Positions 37,424-50,500 are shown, numbered from the stretch's first letter. The stretch: 64,000 bases of DNA from Entomortierella parvispora (GCA_963573315.1 OY752140.1:744001-808000), one strand, 5' to 3'. The notes: a model not told the origin generated them from the sequence alone. Made by a program: numbers and translations.

Positions 37424-39041
37424 ATGACTCACGCCAACGTTAATTCGTCCTCTTCTGTTCCTTCCTCTGCCTCGACCTTCAAAACCTCGTTCCCCGCGTT
37501 TGAAGGCTTCCAGAACGATACCACCTCGACCCGCTTCTCAAAGATGTCTCTCCAGAACACCGCCGCCCCTGCCCTCTCCGCCTCCAAGGACGAGTTTGCT
37601 AACAATGCTCAGTATGAGAACGACCTCATCAAGGATGGCGAGGCCCCCGATGCCGACGCTCCCTTGACCCTCCGCGCCCTCGTTTCCACCAAGGAGGCCG
37701 GTGTGATCATTGGCAAGGCCGGCAAGAATGTCGCTGATCTCCGTGATCAGACTGGCGTCAAGGCTGGTGTCTCCAAGGTCGTCCAGGGTGTCCATGACCG
37801 CGTCTTGACCGTCACCGGCACCATCGAGGGTGTTGCCAAGGTGCGTCCTTTTTCATTTTTCTTTTCATCTAGGCTAGTTTCAGGCAAGGAGACAAGGACC
37901 AGGACTTTGCGAAATACGGAGACAACGCACAATGATGACTGTGATTCTATAAACGTCTGCATGGATCGCTGGCGATGAGCGTCTCTTCCTGCTGGACAAG
38001 CACAGCGCATGGACATTGGATTCTCCGCGCTATGCTGGACTTCGACTTGTACTTGGACAACAGAGAAAACATCTCTCCAAGAGATGTGTCTCTCCCCAGC
38101 CAATGGCTCTGTGCACTGTGTCCATCTGCCATGGTCTTTCTCTCTGCACCTCTTGCCGTTTGTCTCTTGCCCCAGAGTGTGACCATTTTGCTCAATAACT
38201 GACAACAAACATTTCATTTCTATCCTGACTTTCATGTCCACAGGCCTTCCAGTTGATCGCCCAGACCTTGCTCGAGAACCCCATCACCTCGTCGCCCCCC
38301 ACCACCCCCGTCAACCCTCTCCGCCCCGTTGCCCAGACCTCGTCTGTCCGCTTGTTGATCTCGCACAACTTGATGGGCACCATCATTGGACGTCAGGGAT
38401 TGAAGATCAAGCACATCCAGGATACCTCCTCCGCCCGCATGGTCGCCTCCAAGGACATGTTGCCTCAGTCCACCGAGCGCGTCGTTGAGGTTCAGGGATC
38501 TGTCGATGCCATTCGCATTGCCATCTTTGAGATTGGAAAGTGCCTCGTCGATGACTGGGAGCGTGGCGTCGGCACCGTCCTCTACAACCCTTCGGCCCCC
38601 GGTGCCGGAATGGGTGGATACCAGACTGCTGCGCCTGTTGCTACTGGCGCCCGTACCAACTATGGTGCTCGCACCGGCAACGGCTCTGACTTTACTCGTC
38701 CTCGCGAGGAGACCCAGTACCGCCCCCGCCCCGAGCCTGCCTTTGGTGGTCAGGTCAACCACGCTGATCTCCGCACCCAGGAGATTTCTATTCCCGCCGA
38801 CATGGTCGGATGCATCATTGGCAAGGGAGGCTCCAAGATCTCCGAGATCCGTCGCCTCTCTGGCTCACGCATCTCGATTGCCAAGGTTCCTCATGATGAG
38901 ACTGGTGAGCGCATGTTCACCATTGTCGGCACCCTCGAGTCGAACGAGAAGGCCCTTTACTTGCTCTATGGCCAGCTCGAGGTTGAGAAGGACAAGCGCT
39001 TGAACATGACTGGCGACCACGTTGAGGAGGACGAGGAATAA
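37424..39041 (+). CDS. Three-KH-domain RNA-binding protein (Rnc1/PBP2/Hek2-like)
   Basis: Exons 37424-37840 and 38244-39041 join at phase 0 and give 404 residues. Three KH domains are visible with intact GxxG loops: GVIIGKAGKNV (about 97), GTIIGRQGLKI (about 182) and GCIIGKGGSKI (about 325). The spacing matches poly(rC)-binding proteins and fungal Rnc1/PBP2/Hek2, which bind mRNAs and control stability or localisation. The N-terminal 80 residues are Ser/Thr-rich, the linker before KH3 is Gly/Arg-rich, and the tail is acidic. Codon use is strongly biased, like the neighbouring glutamate dehydrogenase. The exact target RNAs cannot be inferred. Confidence 0.92.
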
Positions 39042-40323
39042 GTTTGGTCATTCTTGACTATTGCAGCCTGTCGTATCCACCCGATCTTCCGCCCGCTTCA
39101 CCATGTTTCTTCTTGACCAGCCCTCTGTTGTGTTTCTTTTATTTTGCTTTTGAAATGTTTTTATCCCATTTGTGTTTGTTCCCCCATCCTCCCTTCAGCA
39201 ACCCTCGCGACCGTTTGATATGATATCTGACCGACACCTATCAATAATGCACATATGTCACCCATCGCCTCTCGCCTGTTCTATATTCATTGGATCCTTT
39301 GCTACGTACCCTTTTTCATTCTTCAGTTTGTCATCTTTCTTTTTCCTTTTGGCGGGACAATCCCCTCTGATGGAGCAGGATACCACTTCCTCGTCATCCT
39401 TCTCCGCACCTATACTTTTTTATCAACTTTGAAACGACACCAGCCCTTGCAGCAGCTCCATTTTTTGTCTCAATAAAAGGAAGAAAAAGCAATTGAACAG
39501 AAAAAAACATGTGTGGGCTGGATGACGGCCATTGATTCGGACTGTGAAAAAGGGCACGCGAGCGCGAGAAAAGGTATGGTCCAATTCCTTTTTTCTGGGC
39601 CCAGCAAAGAATGAACGAAATGAATGTGAAAGGGCAGATACGTACCGACTGAAGGCAGGCAGGACAGGACAGGGCTGGGCAGGAATGGCCGCAGGGCATG
39701 GCAGCATGGATCAACAGAGCGCTCACTTCATCTCCAAAAATAGAGGCTTTCAGGGCCAGGAATATGTTCAACTCCCGGCGTCGCGCTGTTCCGCTCTGTG
39801 CTCGCATGCTCGTGTGCCTGGATGGAATGGAGAGAAAGCTACGAGGCGTAAAAAAAAAAACCCCTGAAAATAAACATGTAAAAACCGATGATATCGTTCT
39901 CCGCCCGAGTTGTCTTGCTTTTTTTACCTTTGTTCCTTCCTCGGCTTCTCAAAGTGTGTGTGAGAGGGAATGAGAGAGGAAGAGGGAGAGAAGAGGGGTG
40001 GTTGAATCTCTTCATCCTTTCTTCATCCCATCTCATTGCATTCTTCGACATTCCCGGGAATTACTCTCTTCCTCCTCTTCCTCCACGCGACCGTTCCGCT
40101 CGTACCACCACAATTTCATCCAGAACAACAGCCCTTCATTTTACTCTCCTCGTCCTTCTCGCGTCTTCCTTACCGAGAGTCCTTTGACTTTATTCTTCCC
40201 CACCGTGTGCCCACTCCCCGTCGTTCTTGACCTAAAAGGTTATTGCAAGGAACAACGGTTACATTTTCTCATCCCACATCCCCATATCTTTCAACTGTTC
40301 TTTTCATCCTTATCCAAACAATA
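39042..40323. other. Spacer between KH gene and membrane-protein gene
   Basis: About 1.3 kb between tandem plus-strand genes. AATAAA at 39472-39477 is the likely end of the KH transcript. The last 300 bases are pyrimidine-rich leader. No coding signal was seen. Confidence 0.6.
39472..39477 (+). terminator. Candidate polyadenylation signal AATAAA of the KH gene
   Basis: Plus-strand AATAAA 431 bases past the stop, followed by A-rich sequence. Confidence 0.4.
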
Positions 40324-41508
40324 ATGCAACATACAGCCTCAGTATCAAAGTCAGGAAGGAAGAAGATCCACTTGTTCTATCTCCTCTCCACCCTCGCACT
40401 CCTCGGCTCGAGGACGGCGTTTGTGGAGGCCCAGTCAAGCGGTTCGACCTTCACCTTGTCCTTCCTGGACGCGGACGGAAACTCGGCCGGGGCCACTCAA
40501 TCGATCGAATGGAACCTTTGTCAACCTCTAGCAGTTCCCGGGGCCTATTCCACGGCCTCGTCCAGTGAGCCCCGGGCCGCCATCAATGTTTACGACGATC
40601 GATTCTGTCAGGTTGCCAAGGGCTCGACCGTGGGTGTCCTCGCCAACACTGGATATCTCGCAAGTGCATCTGCGATCCGATGGGAAGGTACAGCGCCCGA
40701 CGACAGGGCGACAGGATCAATCAGTCCAACAGTGTTCCCGAAATCGATGGAGGTCCAGACCCAAGTTCCAGATCCAGAAGATAACGACGGCAACGACGAC
40801 ACGGACGTGTGGGTGATGGACCCGTCCAAGGGCAAGTTGTTGGTGATTGTGGTGGCATCCGTGTTGGCGCTCGGCGTGCTGGTGGGCGTTTATCAAGTGT
40901 ACGAGGCAGCGCAGTATGTGGCCCCACCCAAGAAGGAAAAGAAGCCAAAGAAGGGATTGAATGTGAAAAAGGTCAAGAAGGCGGATGCGTATTACAAGAA
41001 ACCGGCCATGAAAACAGATGATGCTCAGCATGCATTCCAACGGTTGGATACACCCGAACCTGGATTCTACAGGAACGGAGCAGGGGCGAGTGCAAGAAAT
41101 AGTCAGTACTCGGAATCGGCCACGACATTTGTGGATTGGTCATCACAGCAGCAGCAACAACAACATTCATCATCGCTGGGTAGCCACCAGAAGACAGGGC
41201 CAGGAAACAGTAATCAATTCAGAGGATACGACGCTGTTTCGATTGACATGCAGCAACAACAACATCATCAAAATAACCGTTACAACAGCAGCAATAATAA
41301 CAGCATGAACGGCATGGCGACGCGCAGCGGAAGTGCAGCCCCGGATCTGGTCCAGTTTGAGGAGATGGAGGATCCAAGATCGCGTCAGCGAGGCAGGGGC
41401 GGCGAGGTCCTAGTGCCGATGCATACGTTCGACTCGAATTACCGTCATCCTTATCAGTCAAATGGGCGGACACCGGTTCGTCGACCCAGCAGCTCTCGAT
41501 CTCGATAG
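40324..41508 (+). CDS. Predicted type I single-pass membrane protein, unknown function
   Basis: Single-exon gene, 394 residues from the ATG at 40324, chosen because it gives a good signal peptide (basic start, then FYLLSTLALLGSRTAFVEA, cleavage before QSS). The lumenal or extracellular part of about 130 residues has two cysteines (WNLCQP, DRFCQV) that could pair. One membrane segment (about 170-192, LLVIVVASVLALGVLVGVY) is followed by a very basic stretch (KKEKKPKKGLNVKKVKK), the positive-inside pattern. The cytoplasmic tail is Gln/Asn/Ser-rich and ends with SSSRSR. The layout resembles fungal wall-sensor or receptor-like proteins, but there is no recognisable ligand domain. An upstream in-frame ATG at 40243 would bury the signal peptide. 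Confidence 0.75.
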   Translation: MQHTASVSKSGRKKIHLFYLLSTLALLGSRTAFVEAQSSGSTFTLSFLDADGNSAGATQSIEWNLCQPLAVPGAYSTASSSEPRAAINVYDDRFCQVAKGSTVGVLANTGYLASASAIRWEGTAPDDRATGSISPTVFPKSMEVQTQVPDPEDNDGNDDTDVWVMDPSKGKLLVIVVASVLALGVLVGVYQVYEAAQYVAPPKKEKKPKKGLNVKKVKKADAYYKKPAMKTDDAQHAFQRLDTPEPGFYRNGAGASARNSQYSESATTFVDWSSQQQQQQHSSSLGSHQKTGPGNSNQFRGYDAVSIDMQQQQHHQNNRYNSSNNNSMNGMATRSGSAAPDLVQFEEMEDPRSRQRGRGGEVLVPMHTFDSNYRHPYQSNGRTPVRRPSSSRSR

Positions 41509-42311
41509 AGGGCGAGGGACAAATAGACAGGCAGGGGGAGGCAAAGAGGTTGTCGCAAAGAATGCATGACTGAAGAACATACATAAAAGAAGTGTGTCGT
41601 AATTGAACAAAGCAGCATGATGACAAAGGCAGACGCAAGGACCAGGGACGAGGACCCGGAAGGGGGGTCTGATCGCGCGCGTTTTGCGTTGCCTCTTTGG
41701 CCTCCTGTTGTGCCAGGGCAGATGCAGATGTAAATTCAGTGCCGGCCATCCAGGAGAGGAGGATGAGAAGGGGGTTGCTTTTTTCGTGCTGTTTCCTCTC
41801 CGTCCTCTTTCCTTCCATCCGTCTGTCTCCCTATCTGAAATAGACGAGAGAGAGAGAGGCGAGAGAAAGGCGAGAGAGAGAAGAGAGAGAGAAGAGAGAA
41901 GAGAGAAGAGAAAAGAGTGAAGAAAGAGTGAAAGAGAAAGGGCTCGCTGGCCAGATGGACGGACTCGCCGAACATTTTTTTGAATCTCCTCCCGCCTCGC
42001 TTTTTTTCCTCGTCCTTGTCCCTTGTCCTGTGTCCTGTGTCCTGTGTCCTTTCTTTGTCCTTGTCCTGCCCCTCGTTTGTCTTTCCGCTTCTTCCATTCA
42101 TCTCTCTTCTCCTTCTCTGTAACCCATCTCACCCCTCCCTCCTCTCCTCCCCCAGCCCTCCCTTCTCTTCCTCTCTCTCCTGTCCACGCAAGGCATCCTT
42201 CAGCGACCTCTTCCTCCCTCCGCGAGTTGAGCGAGGTTCCCCTTCTCCCTCCTCTTGCACCCCTGCCTTCCGAACAGCATCTCTACCTTTTTTTTTTTTT
42301 CTTTTATTAAA
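41509..42311. other. Spacer between membrane-protein gene and PMR1
   Basis: Contains a purine (GA) tract at about 41840-41940, a TGTCC repeat at 42010-42050, and a pyrimidine-rich leader with a T run just before the PMR1 start. Open frames on both strands here are compositional artefacts. Confidence 0.6.
41840..41935. repeat. GA-rich low-complexity tract
   Basis: Almost pure GAGAGA/GAGAAGA sequence on the plus strand, in the PMR1 upstream region. Confidence 0.9.
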
Positions 42312-45300
42312 ATGACCACCCAGGCCACCGTCTCCACCCCATCCGCGGCCTTTGCAAGACGCACTCCCGAAGAGACTGCAGGCCAGCTCGAGACCAGTGC
42401 CATCAGCGGACTGACCACACAGGAGGCAAACAACCGCCGTCTTCGTTATGGACCTAACGAATTCGAGGTCGAGGACGATGAACCCATCTACCTGAAATTC
42501 TTCAAGTCCTTTTACGAGAACCCTCTTATTCTCCTGCTCCTGGCCTCAGCCGTGGTCTCATTGGCAATGGGCCAGAAGGATGATGCCATCAGCATTACGT
42601 TGGTGAGTGTTGGTGGTAGCACTGCACTGTGATTGGTCATTCCCTGCTCGCCCCGCACAGACTAATCAATCGTTCTTTTTTCTCTTGAACAAAAAAGGCG
42701 ATCCTCATTGTTGTTACAGGTAAAGTTCGAAATTCACTTTTTTGTTCCATGTCAGAAGTAGCAAGCAAACAGGACGGAACTCGGCAGGGACAGACTTGTC
42801 AAACAGGACGCACGGGCTTGTCAGGGTTCAAAGAGGAGTTGTCTCGACCACCATGATCTGCTTTGACTTGATCGGATCTGATCTGGAGCAGCTTCAGGTT
42901 ATATTTGTCCCCTTCTTCACCCCCCTCCCCAACAACACGCACACGAGGAAGAAAGAAATGCCAACAGTACTTTGGAACGAATGGGGCAAGAGAGAAATGG
43001 AAAAGGCAGCATAGCTCAACTACGTGGCACAGAGAAGAGGGGCAAAACTCAACACATACTTTGCCAAACAACGACCCATACCAGAGACTACAATCAACAT
43101 AAAGGGAAAAGATGTCCTCCTGGACAAGTGGGGCAAAACAATTCCCTTCGTTGGCTTGGCCTTCCTTCACAGGAACGGAAAAGGGGATAGGAGGCTCCGC
43201 AGAAGGAAGGCAAAAAAAAGGGTTCGAGGTGGCGAGGTTAATCCTTGTCGCAGAAAAACAGGAGATACGCGACTGTGGCATCCCCATCGATCGGCACGGA
43301 CAGGTCCCGCAGGGCAGACAGGACATGGATAGACTGGCATTGGAACTGATCGACCGAGAGTCAACCCTGCGGAGAGGTGGAAAAAACAAAACCCCTCCTC
43401 CTAAAGAGTGCCCTGGAGAGAATTCTTGGCCCATGTTCATTCTTGTTGATCTGCAAGCCAACTTACCCCTTTCTTTATCTCTGTTTCCCCTCGAATATAC
43501 AGTGGCGTTTGTGCAAGAATACCGATCCGAGAAATCTTTGGAGGCCTTGAACAAGCTTGTCCCACACCATTGCCATGTTATTCGGTAAGTATCTGCGAAT
43601 TTGTAGTGGTAAACTCAATAACAGGGGTCCTTGGGTGCGAAAGAGTAACGAAGAAGAGAGTGGAGCTGTTTCCCTTGGGGGCGGTGGACTATTGGGCAGA
43701 GCAGAGGACGAGAGCCAGATGGACACTGGTCATCTTTTTCTGGAGACTATCCGGCTACAAGAATGAGGCTTTTTTTTTCTCTTTTACATTCTGCCTGTTC
43801 TGTTTAGAACATTGGTATCTTTGTGCGTGCGTTCAGGGAGCCAAGCGCGTTGTCCGGTTTTAAGTTGAGCAAGAAGAGAGCCTGTCGCGGGCCAAGTCCA
43901 TGCTTCCGCTGTTTGTTTGACAGGGAAGGGTGGACGGAAGAATACAGACCGACCGTGCAGAGAAGCCTTCCACCGATTGCATTTTAACTTTTGGGTTGAA
44001 TTTTACCCTGTTGCTCAAATACGAATGAGATGGAGCGGATCGAGGGGAGTTGATTTCTGTGGCTCTCATTTTTTTTTCTGGAGATCAAAAAACGGACTTC
44101 TTGTCCGTCAGCGTTTTGTTTGGTCGAGTCTGCTCTGGCCAGGTCTGGCCTGCAAAATCACCAGGCAGTGTCGTGTCTTTATTGTCCCAAGGGTCTTTTG
44201 CTAACACTGACCTCCTTTGTCCCATCTGTTTCCGACTCTCTTTTTGTTTGTCCTTAGCGATGATACTCAAACTGCAACCCTGGCTAATCAGCTCGTCCCT
44301 GGAGACTTGATCAAGTTTGGTATTGGAGACAGGATCCCTGCTGACTGCCGACTGGTCTCTGCCATTGATCTCGAGATTGACGAATCCAACTTGACGGGAG
44401 AGAACAAGCCCTGCAGGAAGCAGGTCGAGGCGATTGCTGGAAACGAATACTCTGAGCTGACCATCACGGAGCGCAAGAACATTGCGTACATGGGTACTCT
44501 TGTCAGGAATGGTCATGGAACTGGAATTGTCGTTGGTATTTCCAAAGAGACTGAATTCGGAGTCGTGTTTTGCATGATGCAAGAGGTCGAGATTCGCAAG
44601 ACGCCCTTGCAATTGAGCATGGATGAACTTGGAAAGAAATTGTCAATGCTCTCGTTTGTCATTATCGGTGTGATTGTATTGATCGGACTCTTCCAAGGCA
44701 AGCATTGGCTCGAGATGATGACTATTGGTGTCAGTTTGGCGGTCGCAGCCATTCCCGAGGGTCTGCCCATTGTCGTCACGGTGACTCTTGCTCTTGGTGT
44801 CTTGAGAATGGCCAATCGTAAGGCCATCATCAAGAAGCTTCCCAGCGTCGAGACTTTGGGTTCCGTTAATGTTGTCTGTGCCGACAAGACTGGTAAGTTT
44901 CTCCATCTCTTGTGGTGAAATTTTTGATCACCATAGAAAGGGGGGAAAAGGGGATACTGGATGTTAACCACAAACAAAATTCGTCGTAGGAACGTTGACT
45001 ATGAACCAGATGACGGTCACCAAAGCTTTTACCTTGGCCGAGGGATTCCCCGTAGAGTTGGACCAGGCAAAGGGTGTCGATGTTGATGTTCACCCAGGAT
45101 TGCGTCGCCTGCTCCAGGTTGGAAACCTTTGCAACAATGCATTCTTGGATGAGCACTCAAAGTGGATTGGACAGCCCACCGACATTGCTCTGATTGAGGT
45201 TTTGAAAGGCTTGGGAATTTCGGATGAGCGCCCTGTACGTATCAACTACGGATTTCGAGACATTTGAGCGTATTTTATGTATGTAGTGTATGCAACGGGA

Positions 45301-47149
45301 GTTGACCTTTTTTTTTTTTTTTTTTTTGCTCTTTAGCTTTTCGAGCGTATTTCAGAGTTCCCTTTCAACTCTGAGCAAAAGTTCATGCACGTCCGATGTG
45401 CTGTTATCCCTGGAGGTCAACATGGACACAAGCAGACGCCTGAACATGCCATTGACCCCACCAACGCCACCGTCAGCCAGAGCGGATCCATGGGAACCTT
45501 TTACTTTAAGGGAGCCATTGAGCCAGTGTTGGAGCGATGTGTCAACTACTACAGGAGTGAAGGCAACAGCGTTCTTCTCGATATTGAAGCCAAGGATAAA
45601 GTGCTTGCCCAGGCTAATGAGATGGCCTCGCATGGCTTGCGTGTGCTCGCCATGGCGTTTGGAAATGACTTGGAGAAATTGACCTTTGTTGGTATCGTGG
45701 CCATGCACGATCCTCCTCGTCCAGGTGTTGAAGACAGCATCCGCACCTTGATTGGCAGCGGTGTCAAAGTGATTATGATTACTGGAGATGCCGGTAAGCT
45801 GGATGATATGTGGAGGACGGTGAGAGACATCAACCATACCAAAAGAAACAAGCTGATCATTGACATTGTTCTGTTAAATAGATGCCACTGCGCTGTCGAT
45901 TGCACGACATCTCGGCTTCCCCATTAACCCTGGCAAAGGATCCTGCATGTCGGGGGCAGACATTGAAAGTATGACGGAGAGACAGCTCCAGGATGCTGTG
46001 ACCAACATCTCTGTATTTGCCCGCACAACACCCAAGCACAAGATGGCGATTGTTTCAGCTTTCCAGGCCAAAGGTTGTATCGTTGCAATGACGGGAGATG
46101 GCGTCAATGATGCCCCGGCTCTCAAGTTGGCCGATATTGGCATTTCTATGGGCCGGAGCGGCACAGACGTAGCCAAGGAGGCAGCAGATATGATTCTCGT
46201 TGATGACGACTTTTCAACTATTCTCGGGGCTGTGGAAGAAGGTAAGCCGATCTTTGGGAGATGAAGGACACAACCAAAGACTGTGATTGTGAAGCTTACG
46301 TATTTTGTGCTCTTTACTGGATCTTAGGCAAATCTATCTTTTACAACATTCAAAACTTCTTGACATTCCAGCTGAGCACAAGTGTTGCAGCGCTGACACT
46401 GATTGCCATGGCAACACTCTTTGGGCTGAACAACCCACTCAACGCCATGCAGATTCTCTGGATCAGTAAGTCTCTTCCCCCCCTTTCTGTGTCATGGATA
46501 GTCAAGGTGTAGGTCACGGGAAAAAAATGCATTTCTGACTAATGAAATCGCTACTTCGCCACCTCCACCAGATATTTTGATGGACGGCCCACCAGCACAG
46601 TCCCTGGGAGTGGAGCCCGTGGATGACGATGTGATGAAGAAGCCTCCAAGGGCCCGCGATGCCGCTATTCTCACACCTCTTCTCCTGCGTCGTGTGTTGA
46701 CGTCGGCGATGATCATTGTGGCAGGCACGATGTTTGTGTACGTGCACGAAATGACCGACGGGAGCGTGACTGCACGCGATACGACGATGACGTTCACCAC
46801 TTTTGTGTTCTTTGACATGTTCAACGCGCTGGCGTGTCGATCGGAAAAGAAATCGATCTTTAGCATCGGGTTCACGACGAACAAGATGTTTAATTTCAGT
46901 GTGCTTGGATCGATTCTGGGTCAGTTCTTTGTCATCTACATGCCCTTTTTCCAGACTGTGTTCCAGACCGAGGCCCTGACGTTCACGGACCTTCTGGGCA
47001 TCACACTCTTGACGAGCACGGTGTTCTGGGCCGAGGAGGCGCGCAAGTTCTTTGGCGCTCGAGAGAATCAAAAGCTGCGGGGCCGAAATGTGGGACAAGG
47101 CTTCCGTCGCGTAGAATCGGAGGAAGGCGAAGCATTTGAGATTGTGTAG
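42312..47149 (+). CDS. PMR1: Secretory-pathway Ca2+/Mn2+ P-type ATPase, PMR1/SPCA type
   Basis: Nine exons (42312-42602, 42698-42719, 43503-43584, 44258-44892, 44990-45234, 45337-45793, 45882-46241, 46328-46465, 46572-47149) close in phase and give 935 residues, normal for PMR1. The actuator motif is NLTGEN, as in the PMR1 subfamily. M4 has PEGLP, the phosphorylation site is DKTGT (D341), [10 protein letters not shown] is the hinge, and M6 has the Asn/Asp pair in NILMDGPP. It pumps Ca2+ and Mn2+ into the Golgi, supporting glycosylation and protein sorting. Exon 2 is a 22-nt micro-exon, and one intron interrupts the DKTG/T phosphorylation motif. Introns 2 and 3 are long (783 and 673 bp) and enclose an 82-nt exon. 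Confidence 0.95.
42698..42719 (+). other. 22-nt coding micro-exon of PMR1
   Basis: Encodes AILIVVT plus one base, in the second membrane helix, between an AAAAAAG acceptor and a GTAAAG donor. It restores phase between exon 1 and the [12 protein letters not shown] exon. Skipping it shifts the frame. Confidence 0.85.
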
Positions 47150-47595
47150 AGGCTGGATCAGGTATCGCAACTAGCAAAAAGGCGCTTGGGAACAGCGCAA
47201 GGTCGACTAGAAAACCATTTCGACACGGTATTTATCATGTTCATGTTCCTGTTCCAAAATAATAAAAAGACAAACATTGAAGCCGCGTGAGTAGACAAGT
47301 AGACACGGGCACGGACTGCCATCGTGTACATGTGCGATCTGAGTGTCTGCAAATGTCCCTTTCCTCCTTCCTTCCCTCCTTCGCCCTGCCTCCCTGTTTG
47401 AGTGTGCATGCATGCAGTCTGACCCATTCGTGCTCATTCATTTCATTTGTTCTTCCATTCTTTGCCTCCTTCCCCCTTCCTTTTCCTTCATTCAGTCCTT
47501 CCTTCCTTTCTTGTTTCCTCCCATTCCTGTGTGAAATAGAAAGACATTCCTTCTTACCCAACAAAAACTCCCTTACGCAGCTCCCACTCCAACTC
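47150..47595. other. Spacer between PMR1 and the 1121-residue orphan
   Basis: AATAAA at 47261-47266, then a C/T-rich leader with CCTTCCTTC repeats. The frame upstream of the chosen ATG is open, but its composition is that of a leader. Confidence 0.6.
47261..47266 (+). terminator. Polyadenylation signal AATAAA of PMR1
   Basis: Plus-strand AATAAA 111 bases past the stop codon. Confidence 0.55.
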
Positions 47596-50500
47596 ATGCC
47601 CTCCTCTCGAGCCCGCCAGCAGGCCCTTTGGCTGGCCGAACAATATCCGCCTTGGCTGCTACTGCACATGCTGCTCAAGCACCATCCCGCACTCTTTACC
47701 ACCCTCTTGCTCGAAGAACTGCTTTCGCCTGACCGGCCCACGGACCAAGGCCCCGCTTCCTCCAGTTCACAGTCCGCAGCAACACCTAATTCCAATACTG
47801 TTTCTTCACGCTCGATTATTCTTGGTCCACCACGGCCGCCTTCTCCAGGTAACAATAGCCTGGCTTGCCTTTCCAGGGTGCTGGTCCAGCGCCTTCACTT
47901 TGGCTACTATGGCAACAACCAGACCCTGTCAGAATCCGCCGTCCGGTACCTGACCGCGAGAGCTCGACTCAGATTCGGATACTTCGTCATTCGAGGGAGA
48001 GCCTTTTGGAACATCTGTCAAGAGGACCTCGGGCTCGATGGCTCCGGTGGCACAGAGTCCTCCTCCTCCTCATCCAAGGGACAGGACCGCACTTCGACTC
48101 GGCATGGGAAAGACAGCCGAGACCGTCGACCTGGCGCAGGACCCCAGGAACAGAGTCTCCACTCGAACAAAGACGAGGAACTTGTTGTTCTCCATGATGG
48201 TACCATGATCATCAGGAGCAGGAGCACCAGTAATTTTGGAAGCCTAGAGTCTGCATCCAGTGAACAGGATGCAGAGGAGCGACGGGTCAAGGCTATCGCG
48301 GCCAATGCACGGTGCGAGGAACGGGAAGAGCGACTACTGATGCTTGAGGCGATGAGATACCTCTCTCGGAAAGCACCTGCCTTGGCGGATGATCCCCTGA
48401 CTTTTACCCCTGAGCAGTTGGTCTTCCAGTCCGAGAGTACAGCTGCAGCGCATTACTGGAAGCAGGTAGCCATGACCAGTTCTATGAGCACCAACGACCC
48501 AGATATTGAAGATTTAGTCAAGACACCACCCTCACCCTTCCTGAACAGGAGAGCTGACCGACCATGGATGCAAGTCCTTCAACTATACCGTCGGCCAACC
48601 CTTGCACCACAGCGCCGCATCCCTCGGCATGAGCAACAAGGCATGTCCATGATCCAGGACGACGCTCGATTCTTCCAGACTGCTTCAGGAATCTTTGATG
48701 GTCTTGCCACCTATCCGAAAAAATCAAAAAGGCCCATTCACAATATCATTGACGGACCTTTGAACCAATCCGCGGAAACAATGAGAAAATTGATTACAGA
48801 GTACGGATACATGCCTCTTCCAGAAGATGAACGGGACCGAAAGTTTCATTACAAAGGAGGTGACAGGGCTCGGAGCGATCCAACTCTATCCTTTCCTAGC
48901 GATGGATCCCATGTGGTGAGTCAGCGGGACATCAAGGGTCCAGGGACCTCGATCTGGTACTTCTATGATCTACAAAGAATCGAAATCATGGTCGTTTTCC
49001 TGATGCACAGGGCTCCTGACATTCTGGACCAACTGTTTGATCGAGGACTGAAGCTGGATGCAGATCTGGGAGCGATGAGTGTCTCATCCTCGTTATTGTT
49101 GTCGTGTTGCTTGCCTTTATGTCACGCCATGGTCCGGCACCTTTACAAACCTCCAGACTCGTCGCACCTGATGCCAGCTTCGTTGGTGGTCAAGATCATC
49201 AAGGAGGAGCTATTAGGCTTTGGCAGGAAGCCAAAGCGGTTTGAATTTAAACGCGAGGACTTTGTCACAGTACTGAGAGGCGTCATTCCGGTCTATCTGG
49301 ATTATTTGCTGGAGATCATGACAGATATTGGGATGGACAACTCTGTCATCCAGGATCGATTGACAGAAGTGATCGCGACACCAAGGGGTCCATGGCCAGA
49401 CGATGTGGAACAAGAAGTTTTGAAGATCCTGGTAAGATTTCTTTTTTTGACCTGTATTTTGGTTGCTCCTCTTTAGAGGGAGTCGATATCGAGTTTCAAT
49501 ACTAAAATGTTTTGGACATTGTGTAGTTTATCAAATCAGCCAAGGACAATACGCATAGGAGTCTACTAGCTCGAAACGATCATTTCCACCTCAGCTTTCA
49601 AGAAAATCTCGATGTACAAATGGACTTGAGGCAAGCGCAGGATCGAGAATGGCGACTAGGCTTTGAGGACGTGTTGAAGCAACTCAAGACGGGGGCGCTT
49701 TTGGTGCATACGGCTGTAGCACACTGGGTTTTTTCATCCTTCTCACCGACGACGCCCGCTTTTCAAATTTGTTTCGACCACACGATACTGGAGGCCCTGG
49801 CTGGGATCCTCCGGTGGAATCAAATCCAGATTAAACGAGTCCAACGGTGGGCCGAATCTCAGGAGCACGAGGCCAAGATCAGGAGCATCAAAACTGGACG
49901 CCAATGGGAAGAGATCAAAAGACACCTGATAGAGGCGCAGGGGCTGTGTCAGGAAGAAAAAGAAGAAGAACAAGAGGAGGAGCATGCCTACATGTTCATG
50001 GACGACGATGACCTTGATTCTCTGATTGAAGATGAAGAGGATAAAGATGAAGAGGATGAAGAAGGCAATGTGAGCAATGGTGAATGGATAAGGCTGGATA
50101 TTGAATGGACAACGAACGAACAAGTGGATGTGGCGACTGCAGCCAATGTCGCCAACTTGGCCAAGGGCAGTGACATGGTTCGACTTAGCGACGACGGTCA
50201 TCTCTTGGTCGACAATGGATGTTTGGACCAAGGACTTTTGCTCTGTGATCAAAGTAGGACCGGCGGGGATAGCACACTGGACTTGAATCTAGGCGTACGC
50301 GACTTTTTGAGAAAGGGAGCCATTGTCCAGGAAAAGCATTTCATGTGGCTCGCGCTGGGTCTTGCCACAGAATCCCTTCAGGGCTCTGCAGTGTCAGTGA
50401 TCCGACAGACTTCGTTAAAGACACAACGGCGGCGGCGGCGGCCAGGGCAAGAGCAACAACCGTGGACGTTCAGGAGAACAAGCAGGGGAGATGTCAACGT

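Noticed and set aside
38232-38762. Minus-strand open frame of about 176 codons
   Set aside because: Antisense to the KH2 and KH3 region, Gly/Val-rich as expected for a shadow frame.
47287-47595. N-terminal extension of the 1121-residue protein from an upstream ATG
   Set aside because: Open and in frame, but made of C/T-rich leader with Ser/Phe/Leu runs. The ATG at 47596 begins the structured sequence.
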